Source: Bacteroidota bacterium
Lineage (GTDB): Bacteria; Bacteroidota; Ignavibacteria; Kapaibacteriales; UBA2268
Direction: 5' to 3'
Assembly: GCA_029974985.1 (NCBI GenBank)
Contig: JARKQC010000142.1
Location: 1-49,350, forward strand
Length of the DNA: 49,350 nucleotides
This document shows, in pieces, positions 36,108 through 44,837 of the stretch (positions are counted from its first letter, which is position 1; each line of letters starts with the position of its first letter). Below the pieces are notes generated by a model that saw only the letters and a list, made by a program, of their open reading frames with translations, did not search any database and was not told the DNA's origin. A program made the translations under genes and the position numbers.

Positions 36108-37295
36108 TTATAAATTATTTAAACTATCACGTGTTTTAGAAACAAACTCATCAATTTCGTGTTTTTGAACTATTAGAGGCGGAATAATTCTTAATACATT
36201 GCCGGACGCCGCATTAGAAATTACATTTCTTTCAAGGAGTTGTTTAACAAGAATCGCGGCTTCAAAATTAAGTAGAAGTCCTTTCATAAGCCCCCTACCC
36301 CTTACTTCAATAACTTTTGAATTAAAATCATTTTTAATTTTGACTAATTCATTATGCAAATAATCGCCAATTTCTTGAACTTGTTGTAAAAGACCATTTT
36401 CGAGAGCTTCAATAACAACATAGCCCGTTCTACACGCAACTGCATTACCACCGTAAGTTGTACCGTGATTTCCTTGTTTCCATAATTTTGATAATTCTTC
36501 TGATACAATAATTCCACCTAAAGGCAAACCACCACCCATTCCTTTAGCCATCGAAATAATATCGGGCTTAATGTCAAAATGCTCGAATCCGAACATTTTT
36601 CCCGTTCTTCCTATACCTGTTTGAATTTCATCAGCAACTAATAAAAAGTTATGTACACTTTTGAGTTCTTTAATAGTTTCGATAAATTCTTCTGTTGGTT
36701 GAGAAACTCCACCTTCGCCTTGAATAAATTCAAGAACTACTGCGGCAGTTTTAGAATTTATATTTTCCATTAATGAATAAATATCATTTAATGGGATAAC
36801 TTTGCAATTATCAAGAAAAGGTCCCATACCATCTTTATAAGGTGGTTTATCCATTATTGATAATGCACCGTATGTTCTACCATGAAAACCACCCGAAAAT
36901 GCAATAATTTCAGTTTTATTAATAGTATTACCCCATTTTCTAACTAATTTAATTGCCGCTTCATTAGCTTCTGTTCCCGAGTTAGAAAAGAAAACTTTAT
37001 CGAGTTTACTATGTTTAATTAAGATTTCTGCTAATTCAATTTGTGGTTCTTGATAAAAATAATTAGAAACGTGCATATATTTTCTAATTTGCTCTTCAAT
37101 GGCTTCGATAATTTTTGGGTGGCTATGCCCCAATGCGTTTACTGCAATACCACTTAAAAAATCGAGATAAACCTCACCATTTTTACTAAATATTCTGCAG
37201 CCTTCTGCTTTTTCGATTACAATTGGCAATCTTTTGTAGGTTTGATAAATTGAATTTTGTTCACGTTCAATTATCGAATTAAATGAATTATCCAT
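36108..37295 (-). CDS. argD: Acetylornithine/ornithine-type class III aminotransferase
   Basis: The 395-residue PLP enzyme of class III is probably acetylornithine aminotransferase in arginine synthesis. It has the PLP lysine K251 in IISMAKGMGGGLPLGG, the cofactor aspartate in LLVADEIQTGIGRTG (219-232), FFSNSGTEANEAAIK (102-116) and FSGGFHGRTYGALS. Length and motifs fit ArgD, but ornithine or other omega-amino acid aminotransferases are hard to separate by eye, and no other arg gene is beside it. GGAA precedes the ATG. Confidence 0.85.
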   Translation of the reverse strand: MDNSFNSIIEREQNSIYQTYKRLPIVIEKAEGCRIFSKNGEVYLDFLSGIAVNALGHSHPKIIEAIEEQIRKYMHVSNYFYQEPQIELAEILIKHSKLDKVFFSNSGTEANEAAIKLVRKWGNTINKTEIIAFSGGFHGRTYGALSIMDKPPYKDGMGPFLDNCKVIPLNDIYSLMENINSKTAAVVLEFIQGEGGVSQPTEEFIETIKELKSVHNFLLVADEIQTGIGRTGKMFGFEHFDIKPDIISMAKGMGGGLPLGGIIVSEELSKLWKQGNHGTTYGGNAVACRTGYVVIEALENGLLQQVQEIGDYLHNELVKIKNDFNSKVIEVRGRGLMKGLLLNFEAAILVKQLLERNVISNAASGNVLRIIPPLIVQKHEIDEFVSKTRDSLNNL

Positions 37296-37317
37296 AAATT
37301 TTAAATTCCATAATATA

Positions 37318-37779
37318 TTAAATGACAGAATGAATAACCGAACGAACTACCCCCCAAACTTCGAAATTCATCTCTTCGGTTATTGCAATTGGTTTATAAT
37401 TTCCATTTTCTGGAGTTAAAAATAATTTTTCATTTTTATAACTTACTCTTTTTACAGTAAGTTCGCCGTTTATTACTGCTATAACTATCGAAGAATCTTT
37501 AGCTTCTAAAGAACGGTCCACAACAAGAATATCACCAGAATAAATACCCGCATTTATCATAGAGTCGCCTTGTACACGAACAAAAAAAGTCGCCGCTGGA
37601 TTTTTAATTAATAAATCATTCAAATCGAGTTTTTTATCTAAATAATCATCTGCTGGCGATGGAAAACCAGCAGATACAGATTCGAGAAAAAGCGGTAAAC
37701 GAAATTCTTTCAATCTTTCTGGTTTAAGAATTTCTATAATTTCATAATTTTCAATCAAAATTCTCTCTTTTGTCTTCAT
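37318..37779 (-). CDS. umuD: UmuD-like self-cleaving SOS protein
   Basis: The 153-residue S24 peptidase-family protein lacks the LexA DNA-binding domain. The self-cleavage site A37-G38 lies in VSAGFPSPADDY, the catalytic serine is S73 in VQGDSMINAGI, and the lysine is K110 in GELTVKRV. UmuD' joins UmuC to form the error-prone polymerase V. No umuC follows; the next gene downstream is argD, 22 bases away. SOS control is likely, but I cannot identify a LexA box with confidence. Confidence 0.9.
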   Translation of the reverse strand: MKTKERILIENYEIIEILKPERLKEFRLPLFLESVSAGFPSPADDYLDKKLDLNDLLIKNPAATFFVRVQGDSMINAGIYSGDILVVDRSLEAKDSSIVIAVINGELTVKRVSYKNEKLFLTPENGNYKPIAITEEMNFEVWGVVRSVIHSVI

Positions 37780-37880
37780 CAGTTATTTTTTTGTAATTTT
37801 AATTTTTTAATAATAACAATAAAACTAAAACTTCTAATATAAATTGTATTGACGAATAATTTAAAAATAATTTATAAAAA

Positions 37881-38318
37881 ATGAAAGTTGTCGTTCAGAG
37901 AGTTAAAGAAGCAAATGTTGTAATTGATAATAAGATAAATGGTGAAATTACTTGTGGACTTCTTGTTCTTGTTGCTTTTTGCGAAACAGACACCAAACAA
38001 GAAGTAGATTGGATATGTAATAAACTGCTTGGACTTCGTATTTTTTCTGATAAAGAAGGGAAAATGAATTTATCAATAAGTGATATAAATGGCGGAATAT
38101 TAGTAATATCAAATTTTACAATTTATGGAGATGCCAAAAAAGGCAATAGACCAAATTTTTCTAATGCGGCTCGACCAGAAACTGCAATACCACTATATGA
38201 ATATATGCTCGATATTTTAAAAAAGAGTAATCTTAAAATTGAAAGTGGAATTTTTGGAGCGATGATGGAAGTAAAATTAATTAATGATGGTCCAGTAACA
38301 ATAATTCTTGAAAAATAA
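37881..38318 (+). CDS. dtd: D-aminoacyl-tRNA deacylase
   Basis: The 145-residue homodimeric enzyme removes D-amino acids (and glycine from tRNA-Ala) mischarged onto tRNA. It begins MKVVVQRVKEANVVID as the family does. The two signature loops are SNFTIYGD (77-84) and NDGPVT (135-140); KKGNRPNF is also conserved. The usual first loop is SQFT, so Gln-78 is Asn here. It is divergent from umuD, with about 100 bases between them. Confidence 0.93.
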   Translation: MKVVVQRVKEANVVIDNKINGEITCGLLVLVAFCETDTKQEVDWICNKLLGLRIFSDKEGKMNLSISDINGGILVISNFTIYGDAKKGNRPNFSNAARPETAIPLYEYMLDILKKSNLKIESGIFGAMMEVKLINDGPVTIILEK

Positions 38319-38419
38319 TTTAATCATTGTTAATAATTATTAGGGTACTTTTAAAAATATGTATTTTTTTATTAAAAGTTTAAAGAATTTTGCTAATAAT
38401 TCAAAAATTATATTAATAT

Positions 38420-38453
38420 TTTGTCATTATTAATGAATAATTTGTTATTTTTG
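38420..38453 (+). promoter_or_regulatory. Possible promoter of the STAS gene
   Basis: TTTG (38420-38423) and TATTTTTG (38446-38453) resemble the Bacteroidetes promoter, but with a slightly long 22-base spacer. It leaves a leader of about 90 bases before the STAS gene. An ACTTTTAA/TTAAAAGT inverted repeat (38347-38379) lies upstream, after dtd. Confidence 0.45.
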
Positions 38454-38552
38454 AAAATAAACCATAATTTACTTACGATATTTAGTAAAAAATTACTAAT
38501 TTAGAATTTGCAAATTTTATAATTTAAAATATTTATTTTTTGGAGTATGATT

Positions 38553-38894
38553 ATGTCGCAATTACGAGTTGAGGAACAAATCGGTGGAGCAATTCTTCAC
38601 CTTAAAGGTCAGTTCATAGGTGGAACTGAAACTGATGAATTAAGAGATGCTTTAAAGCATTTTTCTGACCAGAATCAGAATAATCTCATAATAGACCTTG
38701 AGAATGTTACATATCTAAATTCTACTGCTCTGGGCGTTTTAATATCTGCTCATACAAATTTTGTTAAACGCAATGGTAAAATTATTTTATGCAATGTAAG
38801 TAAATCACTTGAAAATATCTTTGTTATAACAAAACTAACATTAGTTTTTTCAATAGCTGATACAATCGAAGATGCAAAAAAGTTATTTAATTAA
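38553..38894 (+). CDS. STAS-domain anti-sigma-factor antagonist
   Basis: The 113-residue protein is a single STAS domain like SpoIIAA/RsbV. Ser57 in VTYLNSTALGVLIS occupies the position phosphorylated by partner kinases. The ATG at 38553 has GGAG seven bases before it; the in-frame ATG at 38547 is too close to that site. No anti-sigma kinase or sigma factor is adjacent. It precedes exbB by 49 bases on the same strand, so it may be co-transcribed with the TonB cluster. Confidence 0.88.
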   Translation: MSQLRVEEQIGGAILHLKGQFIGGTETDELRDALKHFSDQNQNNLIIDLENVTYLNSTALGVLISAHTNFVKRNGKIILCNVSKSLENIFVITKLTLVFSIADTIEDAKKLFN

Positions 38895-38943
38895 TATAAT
38901 ATAGAAATCAATTAATTTTCAAAAAAAAATGGAGTAATTTTTA

Positions 38944-39726
38944 ATGAAGAATTTATTTAACGCTATAGTAATAGCACTTGCACTTGTTGTGGCATACACA
39001 GTATTTTTTACAGTATTAGGAAATCCTAATAACTTTAATGACCCAGAAACAAAACAAGAACCAAAAAATGGCAACATATATGGTACAATTTATACAGGTG
39101 GACCTCTTGTTGGTTTATTGCTTGCGTTTATTATAATTTCGTTATCTTTTGTATTTGAACGCTTTTTCTCTATCAATAAAGCTAAGGGCAAAGGTAATCC
39201 CGCTACATTTATTAAAAGCGTTACTACACTATTAGCAAAAGGAGACCTCGAAACCGCACTCTTGGAGTGCGATAAGCAACGCGGCTCAATGGCAAATGTG
39301 CTAAGAGCGGCAATTTTAAGATTTAAAGAAATCGAAAATGATACTGAATTTGCAGGCGAAAAGAAAATTTCAGAAGTGCAAAGAGCTATTGATGAGTCAT
39401 TAAACCTTGAAACACCATTATTAGAAAAAAATCTTGTAATATTATCAACAATTGCATCTATTTCTGTGTTAGTTGGTCTTCTTGGAACAACACTTGGTAT
39501 GATTAGAGCATTCCAAGCTTTAGCGGCTTCTGGAACTGTTTCAGCAATTCAATTATCAATTGGTATTTCTGAGGCTCTTTATAATACTGCTGGTGGACTT
39601 ATCGGTGCAATTATATCAATTGTATTTTATAACTATTTTACTACTAAGGTTGACGCATTTGTTTATATGATTGACGAAGCAATCTTAAGTATTACTCAGA
39701 TTTTCACAATCAGAATAAAAAGTTAA
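38944..39726 (+). CDS. exbB: ExbB/TolQ/MotA proton-channel family protein
   Basis: The 260-residue inner-membrane protein has an N-terminal helix (about 5-25), a second (about 50-72) and two C-terminal helices (about 160-185 and 205-230). The core LLEKNLVILSTIASISVLVGLLGTTLGMIRAF and the following SIGISEALYNTAGGLIGAIISI are the MotA/TolQ/ExbB signature. With ExbD it uses the proton gradient to drive TonB. GGAG lies ten bases before the ATG. It heads the exbB-exbD-exbD-tonB cluster. Confidence 0.93.
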   Translation: MKNLFNAIVIALALVVAYTVFFTVLGNPNNFNDPETKQEPKNGNIYGTIYTGGPLVGLLLAFIIISLSFVFERFFSINKAKGKGNPATFIKSVTTLLAKGDLETALLECDKQRGSMANVLRAAILRFKEIENDTEFAGEKKISEVQRAIDESLNLETPLLEKNLVILSTIASISVLVGLLGTTLGMIRAFQALAASGTVSAIQLSIGISEALYNTAGGLIGAIISIVFYNYFTTKVDAFVYMIDEAILSITQIFTIRIKS

Positions 39727-39763
39727 TTTTTGATAATAATTACACACAGAAGGAGATTACTCT

Positions 39764-40273
39764 GTGCCAAAAATAAAGAAAAAAAGAATGGGGTTTGTGA
39801 TAGATATGACCCCGCTTGTAGATATAACGTTTTTACTTTTAACATTTTTTATGTTTACTGCTAAATTTAAATCACAAGCAGAAAGTGAACAAAAATTTGT
39901 TATCGAAAGACCACGTGTTTCAGCTGATACTTCGAAAGTACCAGATAGAGATATTGCGATTATTAAAATTGCTGTTGATTCATTAACTAATGATACTACA
40001 TATTATTATGAAGTTACAAACGAAGCCGATAGAGAGCAAGTTTGGGCTCGTACTAAGGGTTTGACCGAAGAAGCTAAAGCGAAAGCACAGCTACCTGTTG
40101 ACCTAAAGGTATTAGATGAATTAGTCAAAAATACCAGATTAGTACGTCCAGAAACGAAATTTGCTATTGACGCTGATAGAAGGCTTCGCTTTAAATGGAT
40201 AAGCGACGGTATGGATGTATTACGAATGAATTATGCAACAACATTTAATTATGTTACAGAAAAGAAACAGTAA
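39764..40273 (+). CDS. exbD: ExbD/TolR family protein, first copy
   Basis: The 169-residue protein has one N-terminal membrane helix, containing the proton-path aspartate D20 in MTPLVDITFLLLTFFMFT, and a periplasmic domain. AAGGAG precedes a GTG start at 39764. The periplasmic part carries an insertion (about 65-115, with AIIKIAVDS and AKAQLPVDLK) not seen in short ExbD proteins. It shares the membrane-helix sequence with the second copy but differs elsewhere, so the two may form a mixed dimer. Confidence 0.92.
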   Translation: MPKIKKKRMGFVIDMTPLVDITFLLLTFFMFTAKFKSQAESEQKFVIERPRVSADTSKVPDRDIAIIKIAVDSLTNDTTYYYEVTNEADREQVWARTKGLTEEAKAKAQLPVDLKVLDELVKNTRLVRPETKFAIDADRRLRFKWISDGMDVLRMNYATTFNYVTEKKQ

Positions 40274-40328
40274 CTTTTTTATTAATCAAAACGTCTTTAT
40301 ATAAAAAGAGAATTAAAGGAGAGAATTT

Positions 40329-40892
40329 ATGGCTGGCGGCGGTCAATTAAAAATAGAAAGGCAGAAAAGAGGAAAAGCTAGTAATAGAAAGAAAATGAAA
40401 AGAGTTGGTTTTCATCTTGATATGACCCCTCTTGTAGATATAACATTTTTACTTTTAACATTTTTTATGTTTACTACAACTATGGCTACTCCACAGGTTA
40501 TGGAGATGTCCATACCACCAGAAAAAACTGAAGTAGAAGTTGGTGAGTCAATGTTGTTAACGATTTTTGTAAGAAATGATAATAAGATTTTCTATGCTCG
40601 TGGGCAAGAAGACCCCACTGAAATTGAACTTAAACAAATAAAAGGTTTGGCAGAAAGAGAAAATTTAAAACCAGATATGGTAAATAAATTAATTACTGCG
40701 CTCAAACCATCAGAAGACGCATCGTATGGAGTTGTAGTTTCTATTCTTGATGAATTAAATCTTGCTGAAATTGCTATTACAGCTGAAATAGTTAAACAAG
40801 TTGATGAAAATGGAAATCCAAAAGAAAGAGAACGTAGATTTACGATTGCACCAATTAACGAAGAAGAAAACGCAAAAATTGAGGGCTTATAA
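40329..40892 (+). CDS. exbD: ExbD/TolR family protein, second copy
   Basis: The 187-residue paralogue has a longer basic N-terminus (1-26) and membrane helix DMTPLVDITFLLLTFFMFTT with D37. Its periplasmic domain differs from the first copy and includes KPSEDASYGVVVSILDELNLAEIAI, the typical ExbD C-terminal fold. AAAGGAG precedes the ATG. Duplicate exbD genes are common in Bacteroidetes TonB clusters. Confidence 0.92.
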   Translation: MAGGGQLKIERQKRGKASNRKKMKRVGFHLDMTPLVDITFLLLTFFMFTTTMATPQVMEMSIPPEKTEVEVGESMLLTIFVRNDNKIFYARGQEDPTEIELKQIKGLAERENLKPDMVNKLITALKPSEDASYGVVVSILDELNLAEIAITAEIVKQVDENGNPKERERRFTIAPINEEENAKIEGL

Positions 40893-40894
40893 TC

Positions 40895-41692
40895 ATGGCT
40901 AAATCAGAAACTTTTGCAGTTGAAATTCCACAAGGCTCTGGCTATGGAGCAGTCGAGCTTAAGCAATTTATTGCAAAAAATACGTATAAAGGTTTTATCT
41001 TTACTACTGCTCTCTTGATTATTTTATTATTAACATATTATTTTATACTAAAAAATCAAGAAGCCGCTCGGAATGCTGTCGTACCTATGGCTCCGATTGT
41101 AAAAATTAATATTGAAGATTTACCTCCACAAGAACAAGAATCTATGGACTTAGCTCCTCCTCCACAGATGATTGTAAATACTGGTCCAGCTTCGAGAGCG
41201 GGTACACCAATCGCCGTACCAGACGCGCAAATTACTGCTGATATGAAAGATTTTGCTAAAATGGACGAGTTATCTAGAGCATCATCAGTCGGTGGAGACG
41301 GTTCTATTGATATTGGTGGTTTCTCGCCAAATATTGATTTGAACAGAACAGGTAAAGTAGAAATTAAGAAACAAGTTGAAGAAGAACCAGATATTGATGC
41401 TTTTATTGCTGTTGAAAAAGACCCACAGGTGGACCTTGCTAAACTTCAAAAAAGTATCGTATATCCAGATATGGCACGTCGTGCAGGTATTGAAGGTAAA
41501 GTTATTGTTAGAGTATTAGTTGGTGCTGATGGTAAAGCAAGAAAAACTGTTATTGAAGATACAGATAATGTAATGCTAAATGATGCCGCTGTTACTGCAA
41601 TTAATAACTATGGATTATTTACTCCTGCTATCCAAAACGGTCAACCAATAACTTGTTGGGTTAGTATTCCAATCACATTCAGATTAAGGTAG
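40895..41692 (+). CDS. tonB: TonB energy transducer
   Basis: The 265-residue protein has one membrane helix (about 34-54), a short proline-containing periplasmic stretch (LPPQEQESMDLAPPPQ) and a C-terminal TonB domain (about 185-265: VYPDMARRAGIEGKVIVRVLV). It transmits ExbBD energy to outer-membrane transporters. The linker (about 80-180) is acidic and Gly/Ser-containing rather than a long Pro-Lys rod. It starts two bases after the second exbD and is followed by a terminator. Confidence 0.92.
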   Translation: MAKSETFAVEIPQGSGYGAVELKQFIAKNTYKGFIFTTALLIILLLTYYFILKNQEAARNAVVPMAPIVKINIEDLPPQEQESMDLAPPPQMIVNTGPASRAGTPIAVPDAQITADMKDFAKMDELSRASSVGGDGSIDIGGFSPNIDLNRTGKVEIKKQVEEEPDIDAFIAVEKDPQVDLAKLQKSIVYPDMARRAGIEGKVIVRVLVGADGKARKTVIEDTDNVMLNDAAVTAINNYGLFTPAIQNGQPITCWVSIPITFRLR

Positions 41693-41730
41693 ATTTCTAT
41701 TTTATAATGAATTTGACTATAATTATTTTT

Positions 41731-41795
41731 AGGGGTATTTCATAAGTTAAATATTGTTATAATAAATAACTTTTGCGATACCCTTATTTTTTTAA
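41731..41795 (+). terminator. Terminator after tonB
   Basis: Stem AGGGGTAT (41731-41738) pairs with ATACCCTT (41778-41785), and an inner AAGTTA/TAACTT stem extends it. ATTTTTTT follows. Confidence 0.65.
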
Positions 41796-41821
41796 ATTTT
41801 TAATTTGGTGTTGAAAGTGCC

Positions 41822-42055
41822 ATGTTTTTAAGAATAATAAATTATGCTGTTAAAATATTAATAGTCGTTTTTGGAATATTAATACTCTTTGGTATTATTC
41901 TTAAGACTATGGACACTAATATGCGAATTGTATTCGGAATTGTATTTATACTTTTCGGTATTTATCGTCTTACTATATATTATTCAAAAGAAAAAAAATA
42001 TAGATTTATGGACAATGGAGATGATTACTATGAAGACGATGATGATATTAAATAA
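41822..42055 (+). CDS. Small two-helix membrane protein
   Basis: The 77-residue protein has two hydrophobic segments (about 8-28 and 35-52) and a highly acidic C-terminus (DNGDDYYEDDDDIK). I do not recognise a family. It lies between the tonB terminator and the PstS-like lipoprotein, and its end overlaps the start of that gene by 26 bases in another frame. The conserved hydrophobic/charged layout and coupling suggest a real gene. Confidence 0.65.
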   Translation: MFLRIINYAVKILIVVFGILILFGIILKTMDTNMRIVFGIVFILFGIYRLTIYYSKEKKYRFMDNGDDYYEDDDDIK

Positions 42056-42974
42056 GAATATATTAAATGTTGTACTTTTTCTATTATTTGTTTTACTTAT
42101 ATCTTCGTGTAACGCTGATAGAGAAGATTTCCAAGGTGAAAAATATAATTCTATTAATTCAGGTGAGTTAACAGTTTATTGTGAGGAGTCAATGCATAAT
42201 TTATTAGATTCCGCAATCACAATGTATCAAAATGCTTATCCAAAAATTGTATTAAACAAAAAAATTGTTTCCTCACGCGAGGCTATGAAGGTATTACTTT
42301 CTGGCGAAGCAGAAGCTATTATTTCAGCAAGAAGTTTTTTACCAGATGAGGACTCTCTAATGAAAGAGTTTAAAGTTGAGCGACCAGAAATGATTGCCGC
42401 TTCTGATGCATTAGTATTTTTTACAAGAAATGATACTCCATTAGATACAATTAATGATATACAAATTATCCAAATTCTTAAAAATGAGAAAAAACTGAAA
42501 GATATCTTTCCACAATTTAGTGTTGAACCAGAGTTTGTATGCAATTCTACTAATTCATCGGAATTTGCAAATTTAAAATTATTAGTATTAAAAAATCAAA
42601 CACTAAATAAATATCTTAATGTTTTTAATACAACAGATTCTGTAATTACTTATGTAGAGAATAATCCAAATACAATTGGAGTTGCATATTTATCACAAGT
42701 CTTTGGAAATAAAAATATTAAATGTTTAGAAATTGGTTTTATAAACAAAAATGGCCAGCGTATTTTTCCGCAAACTGTTCATCAAGGGTATATATTACAA
42801 GAAAAATATCCATATATTAACAAAATCGGAATATATTTAAAAGAAGATAGACAAAATAGAGCATTTTGGTTTGCTTCATTCATTTCAAAGGAATTAATTG
42901 TTCAAAAATATTTATTAGAAAAAGGGATAGTACCCGAATATGCTAAATTTAAAATTAAAATCGAAAAAAAATAA
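42030..42974 (+). CDS. PstS-like substrate-binding lipoprotein
   Basis: The 314-residue protein has a lipoprotein signal ending in LLISSC. The mature part has the two-lobed periplasmic binding fold. ELTVYCEESMHNLLDSAITMYQNAYP and AEAIISARSFLPDE resemble PstS-type phosphate-binding proteins, but there is no pst transporter gene here. The frame is open from 41889. The ATG at 42030 has GGAG nine bases before it and gives the shortest proper lipoprotein signal. PstS-like lipoproteins and TPR proteins after tonB recur in Bacteroidetes. Whether it binds phosphate or acts with the TonB complex is open. Confidence 0.8.
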   Translation: MKTMMILNKNILNVVLFLLFVLLISSCNADREDFQGEKYNSINSGELTVYCEESMHNLLDSAITMYQNAYPKIVLNKKIVSSREAMKVLLSGEAEAIISARSFLPDEDSLMKEFKVERPEMIAASDALVFFTRNDTPLDTINDIQIIQILKNEKKLKDIFPQFSVEPEFVCNSTNSSEFANLKLLVLKNQTLNKYLNVFNTTDSVITYVENNPNTIGVAYLSQVFGNKNIKCLEIGFINKNGQRIFPQTVHQGYILQEKYPYINKIGIYLKEDRQNRAFWFASFISKELIVQKYLLEKGIVPEYAKFKIKIEKK

Positions 42975-43002
42975 TTTTTAAAAAATCAATAGGGTTTGTA
43001 AA

Positions 43003-44721
43003 ATGAAATTAAAATTATTAATCTTGGGCTTATTTTTAATAAATTCCTATTATTTATTTTCTCAAAATCAATCTGCAAATGAGTTAAGAGAATATGTAAA
43101 TAGTAGAAATTTTGAAAAAGCTTTTCAGATTGTTGATAAAGCGGTTAGTGAAAACTTTGATAATCAGAGTATTTTACTATTAGCTGGCGATGTATATGCA
43201 GAAATGGATAAAAATGATAAAGCTTTAGAAGTTTATAAAAAAGCTTTTGATTTAGACAAAAAAAATATTGAAGCTTTAAATAAATATGGCAATCTGCTAT
43301 CAATAAACGGAAAACACAAAGAAGCAGTTGATTTTTTCCAAGATGCTGTTAAAAAATATCCTAACGATCTTAAAATAAGATTAAATTTAGCTAATTCATA
43401 TATTGCTATGGATGAATTGAATAAAGCTGAATTAATTATTACTCAAGCTCGTGAAATTGACAAAAAATCTCCCGACGCTTTCATTGCTCTGGGAGATTTA
43501 TATCAAAAACAAAGAGTTTATGAGCTAGCACGTATGAATTTTGAAGAAGCCTTAGCTATTAATCCAAATAATGTGGATGCTCGTGTAAAACTTGCAACAG
43601 CCTATTTTCGTTTAGCTAATCAAGAAACTGATAATGATTTAAGAAATGAATTGTATAATCGCTCTTTAGAAGAATGGAATAAAATCACTCAACAAGACCC
43701 TCAAAATGCTCGTGCTTTTTATGAACAAGGTAGATTGTTATTTTTTGGTGGACAGTATCAAAATGCTGCAAAATCATTGAATAATTTCATTCTATTACGC
43801 CCATCTGGTTCATTAGGAAGATGGTACTTAGCACAATCATTGGAAAAAATTGGCAATTGCGACTCTGCAATTAAACATTTAGAAATTGTTGCAAAAGAAA
43901 TTGATACTGTAAAAAAACAAGCTAATTACTTAATTGCTTTATGTTTATTCGATACTAAACAATATAAAGAAGCTATTAATATGTTTAATAAAATTTCTGC
44001 AGATACAAATCTTGCAGTCATTGATGTGCAAAGACTTGGTCAAGCATATTTATTATTAGAAGACACTTTAAATGCTTTATCTACTTGGGAAAAAGCAGTT
44101 CAAATCAATCCCGATGAAAATTGTAAAATTATGAATCAAATGGGAATTTTATACCAAAAATTATTAATGTATGATAAATCTATTGATATTTTGAAAAAAC
44201 GTATCGAAGTTGCACCTTGTAAAGATGAATATCAACATATTGTTTATTATTATTTAGGTCTAGCTTTTATTCAATCTGGAAAACCAGAAGAATCAATCGA
44301 GCCATTTGAGAAGTCTATTGAAAACGATCCAGAATTTTTATTTTCAAGAGTTTCGTTGGGAGATGCTTATTCTGCTACTCAAAAATTTGATTTAGCAGAT
44401 AGTATATTCAAAAGTACTATTCAAATTGCTTTGAAAGATACTGATAAAAATAAATTTGTTCTAACACAAGCATATAGTAAATTAGCTGGATTATATCTCG
44501 ATAAAAAGAAATTTACTGATGTTGCAAAAATTGCTGAAGAATGGTCAAAAATTGCTGAAAATGAACCATTTGCTTATTTATATGCCGCTATTGCATATCA
44601 TAATTTAAGTAATGGTAAACAAGCGTGTTTAAATTATAGAAAGGTTCTAAAAATTGACCCTAAAAATGCAACTGCTTTGAAAAATTTGAAATCTCTCGAA
44701 GATAGCGGTCAGTGTAATTAG
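43003..44721 (+). CDS. Exported multi-TPR protein
   Basis: The 572-residue protein has a signal peptide (about 1-20, ending YYLFSQ) and roughly a dozen tetratricopeptide repeats covering almost all of the rest, for example ALEVYKKAFDLDKKNIEALNKYGNLL and ARMNFEEALAINPNNVDARVKLA. TPR solenoids hold protein partners together. It lies 28 bases after the PstS-like gene and ends at a strong terminator, so it is probably the last member of the TonB-associated group. It is likely periplasmic; the partner is unknown. Confidence 0.88.
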   Translation: MKLKLLILGLFLINSYYLFSQNQSANELREYVNSRNFEKAFQIVDKAVSENFDNQSILLLAGDVYAEMDKNDKALEVYKKAFDLDKKNIEALNKYGNLLSINGKHKEAVDFFQDAVKKYPNDLKIRLNLANSYIAMDELNKAELIITQAREIDKKSPDAFIALGDLYQKQRVYELARMNFEEALAINPNNVDARVKLATAYFRLANQETDNDLRNELYNRSLEEWNKITQQDPQNARAFYEQGRLLFFGGQYQNAAKSLNNFILLRPSGSLGRWYLAQSLEKIGNCDSAIKHLEIVAKEIDTVKKQANYLIALCLFDTKQYKEAINMFNKISADTNLAVIDVQRLGQAYLLLEDTLNALSTWEKAVQINPDENCKIMNQMGILYQKLLMYDKSIDILKKRIEVAPCKDEYQHIVYYYLGLAFIQSGKPEESIEPFEKSIENDPEFLFSRVSLGDAYSATQKFDLADSIFKSTIQIALKDTDKNKFVLTQAYSKLAGLYLDKKKFTDVAKIAEEWSKIAENEPFAYLYAAIAYHNLSNGKQACLNYRKVLKIDPKNATALKNLKSLEDSGQCN

Positions 44722-44740
44722 CAATTTTTAAAAAATTGAG

Positions 44741-44783
44741 AAAAAGGATTTGAATATTTTTTACATTCAAATCCTTTTTTTTA
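44741..44783. terminator. Strong bidirectional terminator
   Basis: Perfect 15-bp arms AAAAAGGATTTGAAT (44741-44755) and ATTCAAATCCTTTTT (44765-44779) are followed by more T. They lie between the converging TPR and PASTA genes and suit termination of both. Confidence 0.88.
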
Positions 44784-44837
44784 GTAAAATTATCAAATTA
44801 ATACTATCAATTATTATATTATTCTCAAAATTTTGTA

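Noticed and set aside
42030..42974. Calling the lipoprotein PstS of a phosphate ABC transporter
   Set aside because: No pstC, pstA or pstB is adjacent, and its place after tonB fits a different, recurring association; kept as PstS-like.
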